64,000 bases of DNA from assembly GCA_015680685.1 (NCBI GenBank), contig MNCI01006539.1:289896-353895 (forward strand), given 5' to 3'. A program made the position numbers and the translations under genes. Source of the stretch: Gnetum montanum. Its lineage: Eukaryota; Streptophyta; Gnetopsida; Gnetales; Gnetaceae. Shown here one piece after another: positions 1 through 9,939 of this stretch. The notes under the pieces are model-generated. The model did not search any database. It had not been told where the DNA came from and was given only the letters and a program-made list of their open reading frames with translations. Every line of letters begins with the position of its first letter. Within the stretch, counting starts at the first letter, position 1.

Positions 1-262
1 TATGCTGCAAGGTTTATCATAAAGTTCTTCTTTATTGTTGTACACAAATGTGTGCTTAGGTATAAATTGCTTGAATAAAGATTCATTCACTCTATGACTC
101 CTAATGCGGGCACACAGAAATAATTCTAACTCTAGAATGACTAAATTGCAAAAATCTGGCTAAGGGTCTAAGTCTTACTACTTTGGAACAAAGGGTGCCA
201 CCTCTTATTTATAGAAGATGAGGCAGGATGCGATATTGTGTATGTGATATTCTGGCTCATCA
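1..262 (-). mobile_element. Partial gypsy LTR, reverse strand, cut by window edge
   Basis: Read on the reverse strand this matches the first part of the LTR family seen at 6317-7121, 37884-38636 and 44067-44906. It starts TGATGAGCC, carries ATATC/ATATCG motifs, then a TATA motif (CTATAAATAAGAGG), then the shared downstream block. At 263 the sequence changes directly into the gag region of the forward-strand element A, so this LTR was inserted into A. Whether it is a solo LTR or one end of a full element cannot be told because the window begins inside it. Confidence 0.75.
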
Positions 263-1366
263 CCAAGGTAACCCAAGGAAGTTTCACCAACCCTTAACGT
301 ATTATCCAAGTGGAACTCCATCACAATCAATCGAGCAACATCAACAGTAGCAGCAACCACAATCATGGGGAATGCCACCACCAAGGCAACAATATCCTTA
401 CTGGCAACCAAACCCATATGGATACTATGTGTAGCATCCGATCTCTCCACGTGACTCTATTGGTCATGTTACGCCCCAACATCACTACCAAGCCCATGAA
501 TACTATAGGACTTCCTCTCCTAGGGGTGACATCTAATAAGTATACCATGCTTCCAATCTGATCGCATCTCTTCCACCAATAGCTCCATTACCACATGCTC
601 TAGCAATGCAAGGTGAATTCCCTGCTCAGCCACAGCAATGCAATGCCACAAGGGCTGTTAACCCTCAACCTACTGTTGGTTCTGACAACCGTACAAAGAA
701 AAGATCTTTCTTCAGAATCAATAGTCCCACCAAGCCCTTGCAACCCCAAGTGGCTGAGTCTTTGGATGCCTCTGTATTAACTAAAGCTTCAGAGCCCTCC
801 TCGAACTTAGCATCACATTCAATGCATACATAACACATGTCGTTACTAATTGGATTAAAGTTGGCCACCTTCCCAAGAAATTCTCTGATCCTGGGAGTCC
901 CCTAATCTATCTACAAATTGCTGGGAATGAACCATGCAAAGCTCTTTTGGATTCAAGTTCCAGTGTCGACCTAGTATCCCAAGAAATGTATAAGGCCTGG
1001 AACCTGCCCCCAATGAAAAAGAGCAATGTCCATTTAGAGTTAGTCGACCAGTCCATCACTGTTAGCTTGGGATTAATGGAGGATATTGTTACCACTGTTT
1101 GTGGGTGGTCGTATCCAATTAACTTCCTGGTGATCTGAGTGAATAACAGTAAGGGGGACTTCCCAATCATAATGGGAAGGGCATGGCTAAGCACTATAGA
1201 TACATGCCTAGGAATATGTCATCTTTCCCTAGAAATATCTAAGGAAAACACTTTTGAAAAGATCGAGAAGAAGAAGGTTCCATGCATCGCATATAGTGAC
1301 ACATGGTGCAATTACGTGCAGAGATCATGGGTTGTGCAAAGTTTGACATTGCCTGCATGCAATTAG
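263..1366 (+). pseudogene. Gag C-terminal part and aspartic protease of element A
   Basis: The first part (263-900) matches the proline/glutamine-rich Gag tail of element D at about 40720-41340. The protease follows: the segment around 935-990 reads LLDSSSSVDLVSQEMYKAWN, the usual catalytic D-S/T-G triad having become DSS. It continues through a GLMEDIVTTVCGWSYP segment to FPIIMGRAWL near 1160-1190, the conserved flap and ILGRPWL-like motif of retroviral-type proteases. A TGA near 1136 interrupts it between FLVI and VNN, so two open pieces result. In family members this enzyme cleaves the Gag-Pol polyprotein inside virus-like particles. This copy is not expected to be active. Confidence 0.8.
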
Positions 1367-1539
1367 TATGCACAAATGATCAACATATAAAGATGCCTAT
1401 ATGCAGTAGCCAGACGACAAGAAGACACCTAGTGGCTGATAGCTGATCAAGAAAGCAACTCACTAATATGCATGGAACTGACTGAGGGTTTGACTTGCAC
1501 TTATATAGATAACATTGATGCATTAGAGCAAGTTCACTG

Positions 1540-4531
1540 CTAACTTCCCAGTCCTAACTTAGAAAACATCAACTGGGGAAAGTTGGAAATTCCCAATAAA
1601 TTTAAACAAGAGCCCCTGGAGCTAAAACCATTGTCCACCAGTATGGAATACACATTCCTTAAGAATGGGAAACCAGTAATCATCAATGCAAGACTTGCTC
1701 CGCAACAAAAAGAAAGTTTGCTCAAGGTAATAAAAAAATGGTCAAAAGCCTTCGCCTAGTCATATCCAGAATTAACTGGAATAGATCCTTGGATATGCTA
1801 GCATAGGATTTACACTGACTCCTCCATGAAGCCTCAAAAACAACCATAGAGATCGAACAACTTCTAAAGTTGAAGAAAGTAGTAAAAAAAGAGATCGAAC
1901 AACTTCTAAAGGCTGGGTACATATACCCCATTGCTGATAGTGAATGGGTTAGCCTCTTAGTAATTGTGCCTAAAAAGGGAGGCAAATGGAGGGTGTGCAT
2001 AGATTTTAGGCTGCTAAACATGACAACATTTAAGGATCACTTTCTATTGCCATTTGTTAACCAAGTCTTAGACACAATTACAGGGCATCGCTATTATAGT
2101 TTTCTGGATGGCTATAGCGGATATAACCAAATACAAATAGCCCCATAAGACCAAGCCAAAACTAAGTTCACCAATCCTTGGGGAACATTTGCATACAAAA
2201 AAATGTTGTTTGGCTTGTGTAATGCCCCTACCACGTTTCAACACTTAGTTCCAAGCATATTCCAGCAGCAGATAGGAAATGGGGTGGAAGTCTTTATGGA
2301 TGACTTCTCCAGTTACTTAGCAAGTTTTGATCAAGCCTTGGACCAGTTAGAGCAAGAGCTGAAAAGATGTGTAGAGACTAATCGAAGGTTCAACTGGTAG
2401 AAAAGCCATTTAATGGTCTAAGAAGGCATAGTACTTGGGTATAAAATTTCACATGCAGGGATAGAGGTAGACCCTAAGAAAATCAAAGTCATTCGAGGTA
2501 TCACTAGTCAACCAGAAACTTTCAAAGACATTCGATCATTTCTTGGACACACTGGCTACTATAGGAGATTCATAAAGAACTTTTCGAAGGTTGCTAAACC
2601 ATTGGTAGAGTTGATGAAAAAGGACATACCCTTTGAGTGGACCAGGGAATGTGAACTAGCCTTCCAAGCTTTGAAGTAGAAGTTGGTAGAAACACCCATT
2701 CTACAAGCTCCTGACTGGTCCAAACCATTTCATGTCATGACTGATGTGTCCAACTATGCCTTAGGAGTCATACTTACACAGTTAGATGACCAAAAATGCC
2801 CTTATTACATCCACTGTGCAAGTAGAAGTATAGCTGGTGCACAACTTAACTACACTACTATGGAAAAAGAACTAATGGCTGTAGTGTTTGCACTAGAGAA
2901 ATTTAGGCACTATGTATTTGGATACAAAGTATTCATACATACAGATCCCAGTGCAATCTGGTTCCTCATGAATAAGCCAATGGTAAGCCCCCGTATTATA
3001 CGATGGTTGGTAATCCTATAAGAGTTTGATCTAACGATGATCAATCGTAAAGGCATTGAGAATGTAGTTTCCGATCATTTATCTCGGTTGCGTTGGGACA
3101 ACAAACAGGATGAGTATCCTATTTTTGATCACTTCCCTGATGAGTTCCTCTTTGTCGGTGTAGTGAATGACCAATCAACCACAGAGACAAATTGGTCTAG
3201 TAGCATTCTAACCTATCTCCTTGCCCAACAAACACCACAAGAGATGGACCTTAAGAAGAAACAACAGTTTCTTCACAGAGTCAAGTACTTTATGGAAATC
3301 AATGGACAACTTTACAAAGTTTTTCCCGATGGCTTGGTTCGATGGTGTGTTCTCGATAGAGATCAACTGAGAGTTCTCCAAGATGCTCATGAGGGTCCTT
3401 GTGGGGGTCACTATGCTGGGAGATGAACAGCTATTAAGATCCTGCTTTCAGGGTATTATTGTTCTAGGACACCCATCAATTCGTCCAATCTTGTGAGCGC
3501 TATCAACGTGATGGGGGAATGACTACTAGAATGGAGGGTCTGCAACAATGGATTCAACCACTAGAACCCTTCGACATTTGGGGGATTGATTTCATGGGGT
3601 CCATTACACCAATGTCCAATGGAAAAGCTTACATTGTAGTTGCCATAGACTACTTAACAAAATGGGCTGAAGCAGCTGCTATTAAAGATTACACATCATC
3701 TATAGCTATAAGATTTATTCAACAACAAGTTGTCAATAGGTTTGGTGTGCCGTGTGCAGTTATCTCAGATAATGGTACACACTTTACAGGTGCAACTTTT
3801 CAAAAGCTGATGCAACGCTTAGGGTTTGAGCACAAGTTGACTACACCTTACCACCCCCAAGCAAATGGTCAAGCTGAGGTCACCAATAGGGAGATTACCA
3901 AGATACTGACCAGAACTATTAGCAAATAGAAGGGAGATTGAAACACTAAACTGAATGATGCTCTTTGGGCATACCGCTCCACATGGAAACTCCCTATAGG
4001 CTACTCTCCCTACGAGTTAGTGTATGGAAAACTTCCAATGCTCCCTATCCAAATTGAGCTCCGTACACTAACCATAGCATGTGACCTCAACATTGACCTC
4101 GATCTAGCACAAAAACAAAGGTTAATGACTCTTAACTTGCTAGATGAGAATTGACTAACTGCCCTGTCATCTAATGAGTTGCACAAGGCATTTAATAAAC
4201 AATGTCATGACTTGAAAATAGGAGAGTTAAGTACCAAACAGGAGATAAGGTCCTCTACTAGAACCCCACACATGTGTCACAATGAACCAAATTTCAAACA
4301 CTATGGGAAGGACCTTACATTATTTATGCAACTTTTCCTTCAGGGTCCATGACCATATATAAACCCAAGAGCCCAGAAAAGAGATTGTTAGTCAATGTGC
4401 AACAAATAAAACCTTTCTGTGAGTTCAGGTCAGCCAGGACATATGCTACCTCTGTAAGTGGACAACCTTGCTCATTATTTTGGATCTCCTCCTTCCAACT
4501 CAGTCATGCAGGAGATGGCCACCTCAGCTAA
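1540..4531 (+). pseudogene. Pol of element A: reverse transcriptase, RNase H, integrase
   Basis: The RT begins near 1860 (VKKEIEQLLKAGYIYP) and contains the FLDGYSGYNQI motif near 2100 and the active site FMDD at 2293-2304. RNase H follows at about 2680-3010 (ETPILQAPDW, HCASRS, FIHTD). Integrase starts near 3230 with a zinc-binding region and has the catalytic core at about 3560-3930, with the acidic residues in GIDFMG, ISDNGTHF and GQAEVTNRE all present. The C-terminal end reaches about 4531. Stops interrupt the frame at roughly 2147, 2398, 2419, 2679, 3020, 3425 and 3928, and there is frame loss near 1800-1870 and 3430-3520. Most stops stand where relatives have Gln or Arg. The family makes cDNA from the element RNA and inserts it in the genome; this copy cannot do so. 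Confidence 0.9.
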
Positions 4532-6316
4532 CCATTAAAAGGCTCTCAGTTCTTTCTAAGTTTTTATTTTACACATTTTTATTTTATATATTTTTTGTTT
4601 TGCACATTTCTTTAATCTTTCTTGTTTTTGTTTTACACCATCGTTCATATTTTTGCCATTTTTTTGTGTGATTACTTTATTTTGTTCATCACCCAATAAG
4701 TGTTCATGATGGTGGTATGAATAGTATCATATCAATTGCTAATGTTTGGATTTTACCTTTGAAGCATGATGTCAATATTAAGGTATGGTTCTTTTGATTA
4801 ACAGGCAATGAGTCCACATCATTCATACATCCATAAAATCCTATGGTCTCCCTTGGCTTGGAGCTGTATTGTCCCTTTCTTTAATAAAACTGTTAACAAA
4901 TTGGTGATTGGGTATTTCTTAAACTAAGAAAAGACTTAAAGGATGAAAAGGGTGTGGCTTCAAAGGGATTCTCTGCATTTATACTGGCTATTCTCTTGAG
5001 TGCTTGAATGCTTTTTCTTTGGGTTTTTTGCCATTCTGACTATTCATCAAATCACTGGAAGCTAAGTTTAAAAAAAAGAAGAAGAAGAAGTCTTTGCATG
5101 GTGTGGTTCTCATGCGAAAAAAACCAGTGAGAATTCAAAGCACACCCCTTAGACACAATAATGATCTTGGGCCACATACACTGGTTATGGCACTAGAAAG
5201 ACATGTTACCCATGCTTGAAGGTTCCCTCTAACTAAGGCCCCTTCTCGCTTCCTAGTTCTCCATCTCGCTCTTCTTGGAATGGTGGTGACTTTTTGTTGA
5301 GACATTCTTGTTGCTCTAAGTGGATGGGTTGGTCAAATGTGTTGATGCGAGGTCACTAATTGTGGATTGGTTTGAGTCCAGATTTAGAATGAGTTCTACT
5401 CGATCAGATTAACCATGAAACACATAAGGGACTTTACACAACCTTGTTTTTGGGTTTCCATTCCATCCTCTCCTCTCCACCTTTCTTTTCCATTTCTCAC
5501 CTCATTGCTAGTTCTATCATTAGTTTTTATCTTGGGTGATGCATTATTCTTCCTTGGTAATTTCTTATGGGTAAGTTTTTAACTTTTGCTTCCCAATGAC
5601 AATCACCATTTTTTGTTTCATTCCCATCCATGACATCTATTTTATTGGCGTTGCCATTATTCCTTTTTCTCCATCTTTCTTATTCCTTCTCTTTTTTCCA
5701 TCTTATCGCTACTGGAGGTTTGCTCTTCATCATGGGGGCCTAGGCATAAAAATTTTTCAAATTTTCCTAACCCCTACACTTTAGGTAGTCACCAATGTTA
5801 AAATTCTAGAACCAGTATTTGCCATAACCACAACCCAGGCAATGCACTTCACGTCAAAAAAAGGTATCAACTACATTGTGATTTATCTACCCTTGCTCAA
5901 TTGTGATTGTGTTGTGTGTGCAGATAGTGATCATACAACAATGGACTAGGCCTGGAGGATGCACTCAGGATGGACCAGAATTGGAACATTCACAAAAGGA
6001 GCAAGATTGGTGGCGTGGCTATGGATGAACAACAACAAGCGCAATATTGGCATCGGTAGCAACACGTCTCATTCTTTTCTCTTTCTCCCCTTCCTCTCTT
6101 TCAGCTGCCAATAAGGCTGATGTCATTTATGTATAGTGTTCACTTTTGTGGTCATGAACACTAATGCTGTCATGTATTGCATTGTTGATCCATTCACTAG
6201 GCACGTTGAGTCAATCACCTCGTTCCATCGTCAATAGTCATTCATTCAATAATCCCATACCTTCCCAATATTTTGTAAGGAACTCGAGGATGAGTTTTCA
6301 TTCAGTCATGGGGGTA
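4532..6316 (+). other. Long non-coding stretch between pol and 3' LTR of element A
   Basis: There is no sustained reading frame. Short blocks are recognisably shared with D (42070-44066), C (34936-36544) and E (51691-53666): a T-rich run after the pol end, a block beginning GAATTCAAAGCACACCCC (near 5131), the block ATGTTACCCATGC (near 5203), and a final block with the purine tract CATGGGGGTA just before the LTR. In Athila elements this place holds an env-like frame; here only E retains a long frame. Confidence 0.7.
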
Positions 6317-7121
6317 TGATGAACTGTGATATCACGTCTACGATATTGGATTAACCATGTAATATCGGATACCTGATATCGCGGCTTGTCTCATTATCTA
6401 TAAATAAGAGGTGACGCCTTTGGTTTCAACAGTTAAGAATTAGTCCCTTAGCCAAACTCTTGCCATTTTCTCCCTCTAGAGTTTGAATTATTTCTGCGTG
6501 CCCGTAGTAGGAGTCATAGAGTGAACGAATCTTTATTCGAGCATTGTGGACTTGAGCACACTGTGTACGGCAATAAAGATGAACTTTATGATAAACCTTG
6601 TATCATACAAAATAAATTAATTAGTGTTAATTATTATTTAATGCTTTTGTAGTTAATTAATGATTTCTCTTACCCTACAATTCTCTTAGTTAATTACACT
6701 TAGTATGACTGCTTCGAGCATGCGTGTAGCACTTGGTAACCTAGTAACGATTGGCGTTTGGTAATCCCAGCAACGTTGCACTGGTTCAGGATGTGTACGG
6801 AAAGTAGGAATGAATACTGGTGTTAGGAGCACTTAGAACTTAGTTAATGAATAGTTAAATTAGATTAGTTGCTTAGTTGCTTCTCTCTCCCCTCCTTATT
6901 AGCATAGGACATAAAACACATAAAAACCATAAAAATCATATACCTCAAGCTTACTTAACCATACAACTGTGACATATAAGTAAGTTTGGGAAGACAACGA
7001 TTAATCAACCCGTTATCATTCCACAAGGTGCATTGGCACTTAGTCCTTGGAATTCAATCGGATCGTGCGTGAAACGCTCGTATTTGTATGGTTGAGCATA
7101 GGGGTACCTCGCTACTCATCA
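6317..7121 (+). repeat. 3' LTR of element A
   Basis: It starts TGATGAACTG right after the purine tract GGGGGTA and ends CTCGCTACTCATCA. About 80 bp in is a TATA motif (CTATAAATAAGAG, 6399-6411). Upstream of it are four ATATC/ATATT motifs including the palindrome GTGATATCAC. The 3' part matches the LTRs of D closely. Length is 805 bp. Confidence 0.85.
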
Positions 7122-9155
7122 TCTATCTTCTAAAATTGGATAACATGTATTCACAAAAAGGATCTAATGATTAACCAATGAGTTAAAGTCACCAAGAGAA
7201 TACTAGAACAAGCCCACATGTCCAAGAATGGATTCCAAGATAAAATAAAAGAACAACTGGAATAATTTCAAATATTTACTAACATTCCTCATTACCATAT
7301 TCTTACCTTATTCTAAAATCATAAAATAAAATAAAATAAAATATCAAAATATAAATTTAAACATAAATAAAGTACTAGTAATGGCCTACCACCATCCTCC
7401 AATCTGTTCATACTTATGAGCACAATAGTTAGTAAAGAAAATTAAAAACTAAATCCAAATAAAAATAAAAGATAAAAGAATAAATAAAATACCAATATAT
7501 CACATGTAAGCAAAGAGTAAAGAGTCCAAACCTTAAGATGTATAACAATTAAGAGTTCTTAAGTTCTAGTCTTAATAGCATAGAATAAGGGATATTAGCA
7601 TATATTCGAAAGGTGCAATACAACGTTAGATAATAAAATATAATATTATTCTTAAGAAACAAGCATACTAATGGATAATAAAGGAAAGGCTCTAAGTTCT
7701 AAACACCAAGGTATTAGACACTGTAGCAACTAGAATCTACAATGTAATGAATTTAGAAAAAAAATCATCAAATTAATATTACTATTCAGGTGTATAGTTA
7801 AAGCTTAGACAAAGCTATGAATTTGGCCAAGGATAATGCTAGAGAAGAGCTTAGAAGAAATTTTTCATTGCTCTTAATTCAATATTTAGTAGGTATGTAG
7901 TTATCACTTACAAATGAATAGCTAAAAGGAATTGTGTTCTAGCATGAGACTTTGATGAGTTTTGACTTTCTATCTTAGGGAAGTTGTTCAATTCTTGGCT
8001 TTGTGTCACTATAAAAGGTCAATAGTAGTATTGCTTGGGTGATCTATTTGTTAGCACTGGCAAAAAGTTGACAGAGTTATATATCGAGTGAGACAACTCT
8101 ATATAAGAGGATCCTAAAACTAATAAAAGATACACAAACATATTTAGTGGTTTTGATGCTAGACCTAAGTTGAAGTATTCATGACAAGAATGACACATGA
8201 TACACATGATTAAATCAAGCAATGCAAACCCTACATGCTCGTTGGATAGTAGTGGTGGAAGGCATTATCTATTTTATTTATGAATGCTTATGAACACCAT
8301 AACAATAAAAAACAATATAAAACATAATTATGAACACCATAACAATAAAAAATAATATAAAACATAATAAAGAAGCCAAAGTTTTACAGTCAAAGTAGAT
8401 GATCATGGGCACTTTTTAAGTCACCAAATTCTTATCAAAATTTATGCTGGGAGCTTTCTAAACCCTCTCTCATCTTCTTTGACTTTTTCTCAAAGATAAT
8501 CTTGCCAAAGTGCTATGCTTGCTTTCTTTGCTACCTATCATGAAATTAAAAAAAAACTAAGAAATGACATGAAGAAAATATGAGAAAAATCAGCAATGGA
8601 AAAAAAAATGAAGTAAATCAACAATGTAGATGAAGTAAAAAAGAAAGAAAATAAAAATGAAATTAAAAAAAATTGATGGAAGAAAACCAAATAAAATAAA
8701 ATAAAAAATAAACAAAACCGATATGAAACCAAAAGCTATGGAATTTAGAAAACCTATAAAACAACCAACTAGTGAAAGGAAAATGAAAAACTAAGCAAAT
8801 ACAATGATGAAATAAAAATGCTGGAAGTGTAAGAAATTGAGAAAAAAAGTTAATGAATTAGAATTAAACCCAAGGCCTTGTTCATGTATCCTAATAAAAT
8901 TATTTAAAAATAAATTGCTATAACTTTATTACTAACATTTTTTAAAATGCATTGATGTCACCTTTTGAGAACAAAAAATGATAGAAGATTAAAGGAGTTT
9001 AGATTGCCTTAATATATGGTCATTCATCAAATTACACTTGAGTTGCTAAGATTTAAATTTTTAAATTCTAGTTACTTAAATGATTAGCTCATTATTTTAT
9101 TAAGTCCAAGGTTACTCATTCAAATTACACTTGAGGTATTCTTATTGCAGCCATG
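7122..9155. other. A-rich intergenic DNA, no gene seen
   Basis: AT-rich sequence with runs such as repeated AAAAT (7321-7345) and a strongly A-rich stretch at about 8541-8830. No coding frame or known element family could be recognised. The only structured item is the 40-bp tandem duplication listed separately. Confidence 0.6.
8289..8368. repeat. 40-bp tandem duplication
   Basis: Two adjacent 40-bp copies starting TATGAACACCATAACAAT differ at a single position (AACAATATAA against AATAATATAA). It lies in A-rich non-coding DNA and probably arose by slippage. Confidence 0.9.
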
Positions 9156-9939
9156 GAATCATATCGGAGATCCAAATAATCACCATCATCAAGCCTCGCT
9201 TCAGAAGAAAGTCTCCTAATTAAGCCACAGCCCTTTTCCTCTTTCTTCCATCTTTGTTCTCATTCGACAGTCCACATCCAGGAAAAGATACACACATTTC
9301 AACGAATGGTTGATCTTTGGAATGCATTTCCACACCATGTGGAATGCTAAGTTTAACATGTTTCCTCTATAATAGTCTCAGTCAACACGGTTTCTCTTCC
9401 TCATTCTATTTGTCTTGAAGTAGCTTATGTACTAAATTTTGTTTTCTATTAATAAAATTCTCTTTTTGGGTCCGACACCCCCCTATAATCAGGTCGGATA
9501 CACTTCTTCACAGGTACTTGTAGCCAAATTTTTTAGTGAAATTATTTCGGGTACGTTTCTATGCATTTTCAGCTCCAAATTAGTGTCAAAACACTGGACC
9601 AGATTTGAACCTTTTTGTTAATTGAACGAAAGTTTATGAAATAGACAATACCGCTGTGCAGGTGTTAATAACCAAACAGAAAATGTTTGTTAATCAAAAA
9701 TCGTATCGATACCGTTGTGTCTATGGCTATCATGTTCATTGTTCTACTTTGCCACTTGAGGGATCGAAGCGAGATCTGGAAGTTGGCTAGAAACTAGTTT
9801 CTTCATGTTCGTTGTTCTACTTTGCCACTTGAGGGATCGAAGCGAGATCTGGAAGTTGGCTAGAAAACTACGGTCCGTCACAGTATTTCAGCGTTTTTGC
9901 TGTTGTCAGTGGGATACTTCCCACTTTCCATCCAAAAAT
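9156..9939 (+). promoter_or_regulatory. 5' flank and presumed 5' UTR of the DUF616 gene
   Basis: This stretch precedes the start codon of the membrane protein gene. It has pyrimidine-rich patches (9232-9260) and a 73-bp-spaced direct duplication (9731-9870). No clear TATA box or transcription start can be fixed from sequence alone. An upstream ATG with a short frame exists (9439-9621), but nothing supports its translation. Confidence 0.4.
9731..9870 (+). repeat. Tandem duplication, 66-67 bp units 73 bp apart
   Basis: Copy one is 9731-9796 and copy two 9804-9870. Both start CATGTTC, contain GAGGGATCGAAGCGAGATCT and end GGCTAGAAA. They differ by one substitution (CATT/CGTT) and an added A. The second copy ends only 70 bp before the start codon of the intact gene, so the duplication probably lies in its 5' UTR or core promoter. 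The high identity suggests it is recent. Confidence 0.95.

Larger units (their letters stand above)
263..7121 (+). mobile_element. Ty3/gypsy retrotransposon A (Athila/Tat type), 5' end missing
   Basis: Order seen: end of gag, aspartic protease, reverse transcriptase, RNase H, integrase, about 1.8 kb of non-coding DNA, purine tract, 3' LTR. That domain order is Ty3/gypsy. The RT active site FMDDFS and the protease context LLDSxSSVxL are typical of the Athila/Tat (non-chromovirus) branch. The 5' LTR, PBS and start of gag lie outside the window or were displaced by the LTR inserted at 1-262. Many in-frame stops show the copy is dead. It runs parallel to elements C, D and E, which can be aligned to it almost end to end. 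Confidence 0.9.

Noticed and set aside
8538-8732. Reverse-strand frame rich in Phe and Leu
   Set aside because: It is a translation of an A-rich low-complexity stretch, not a real membrane protein.
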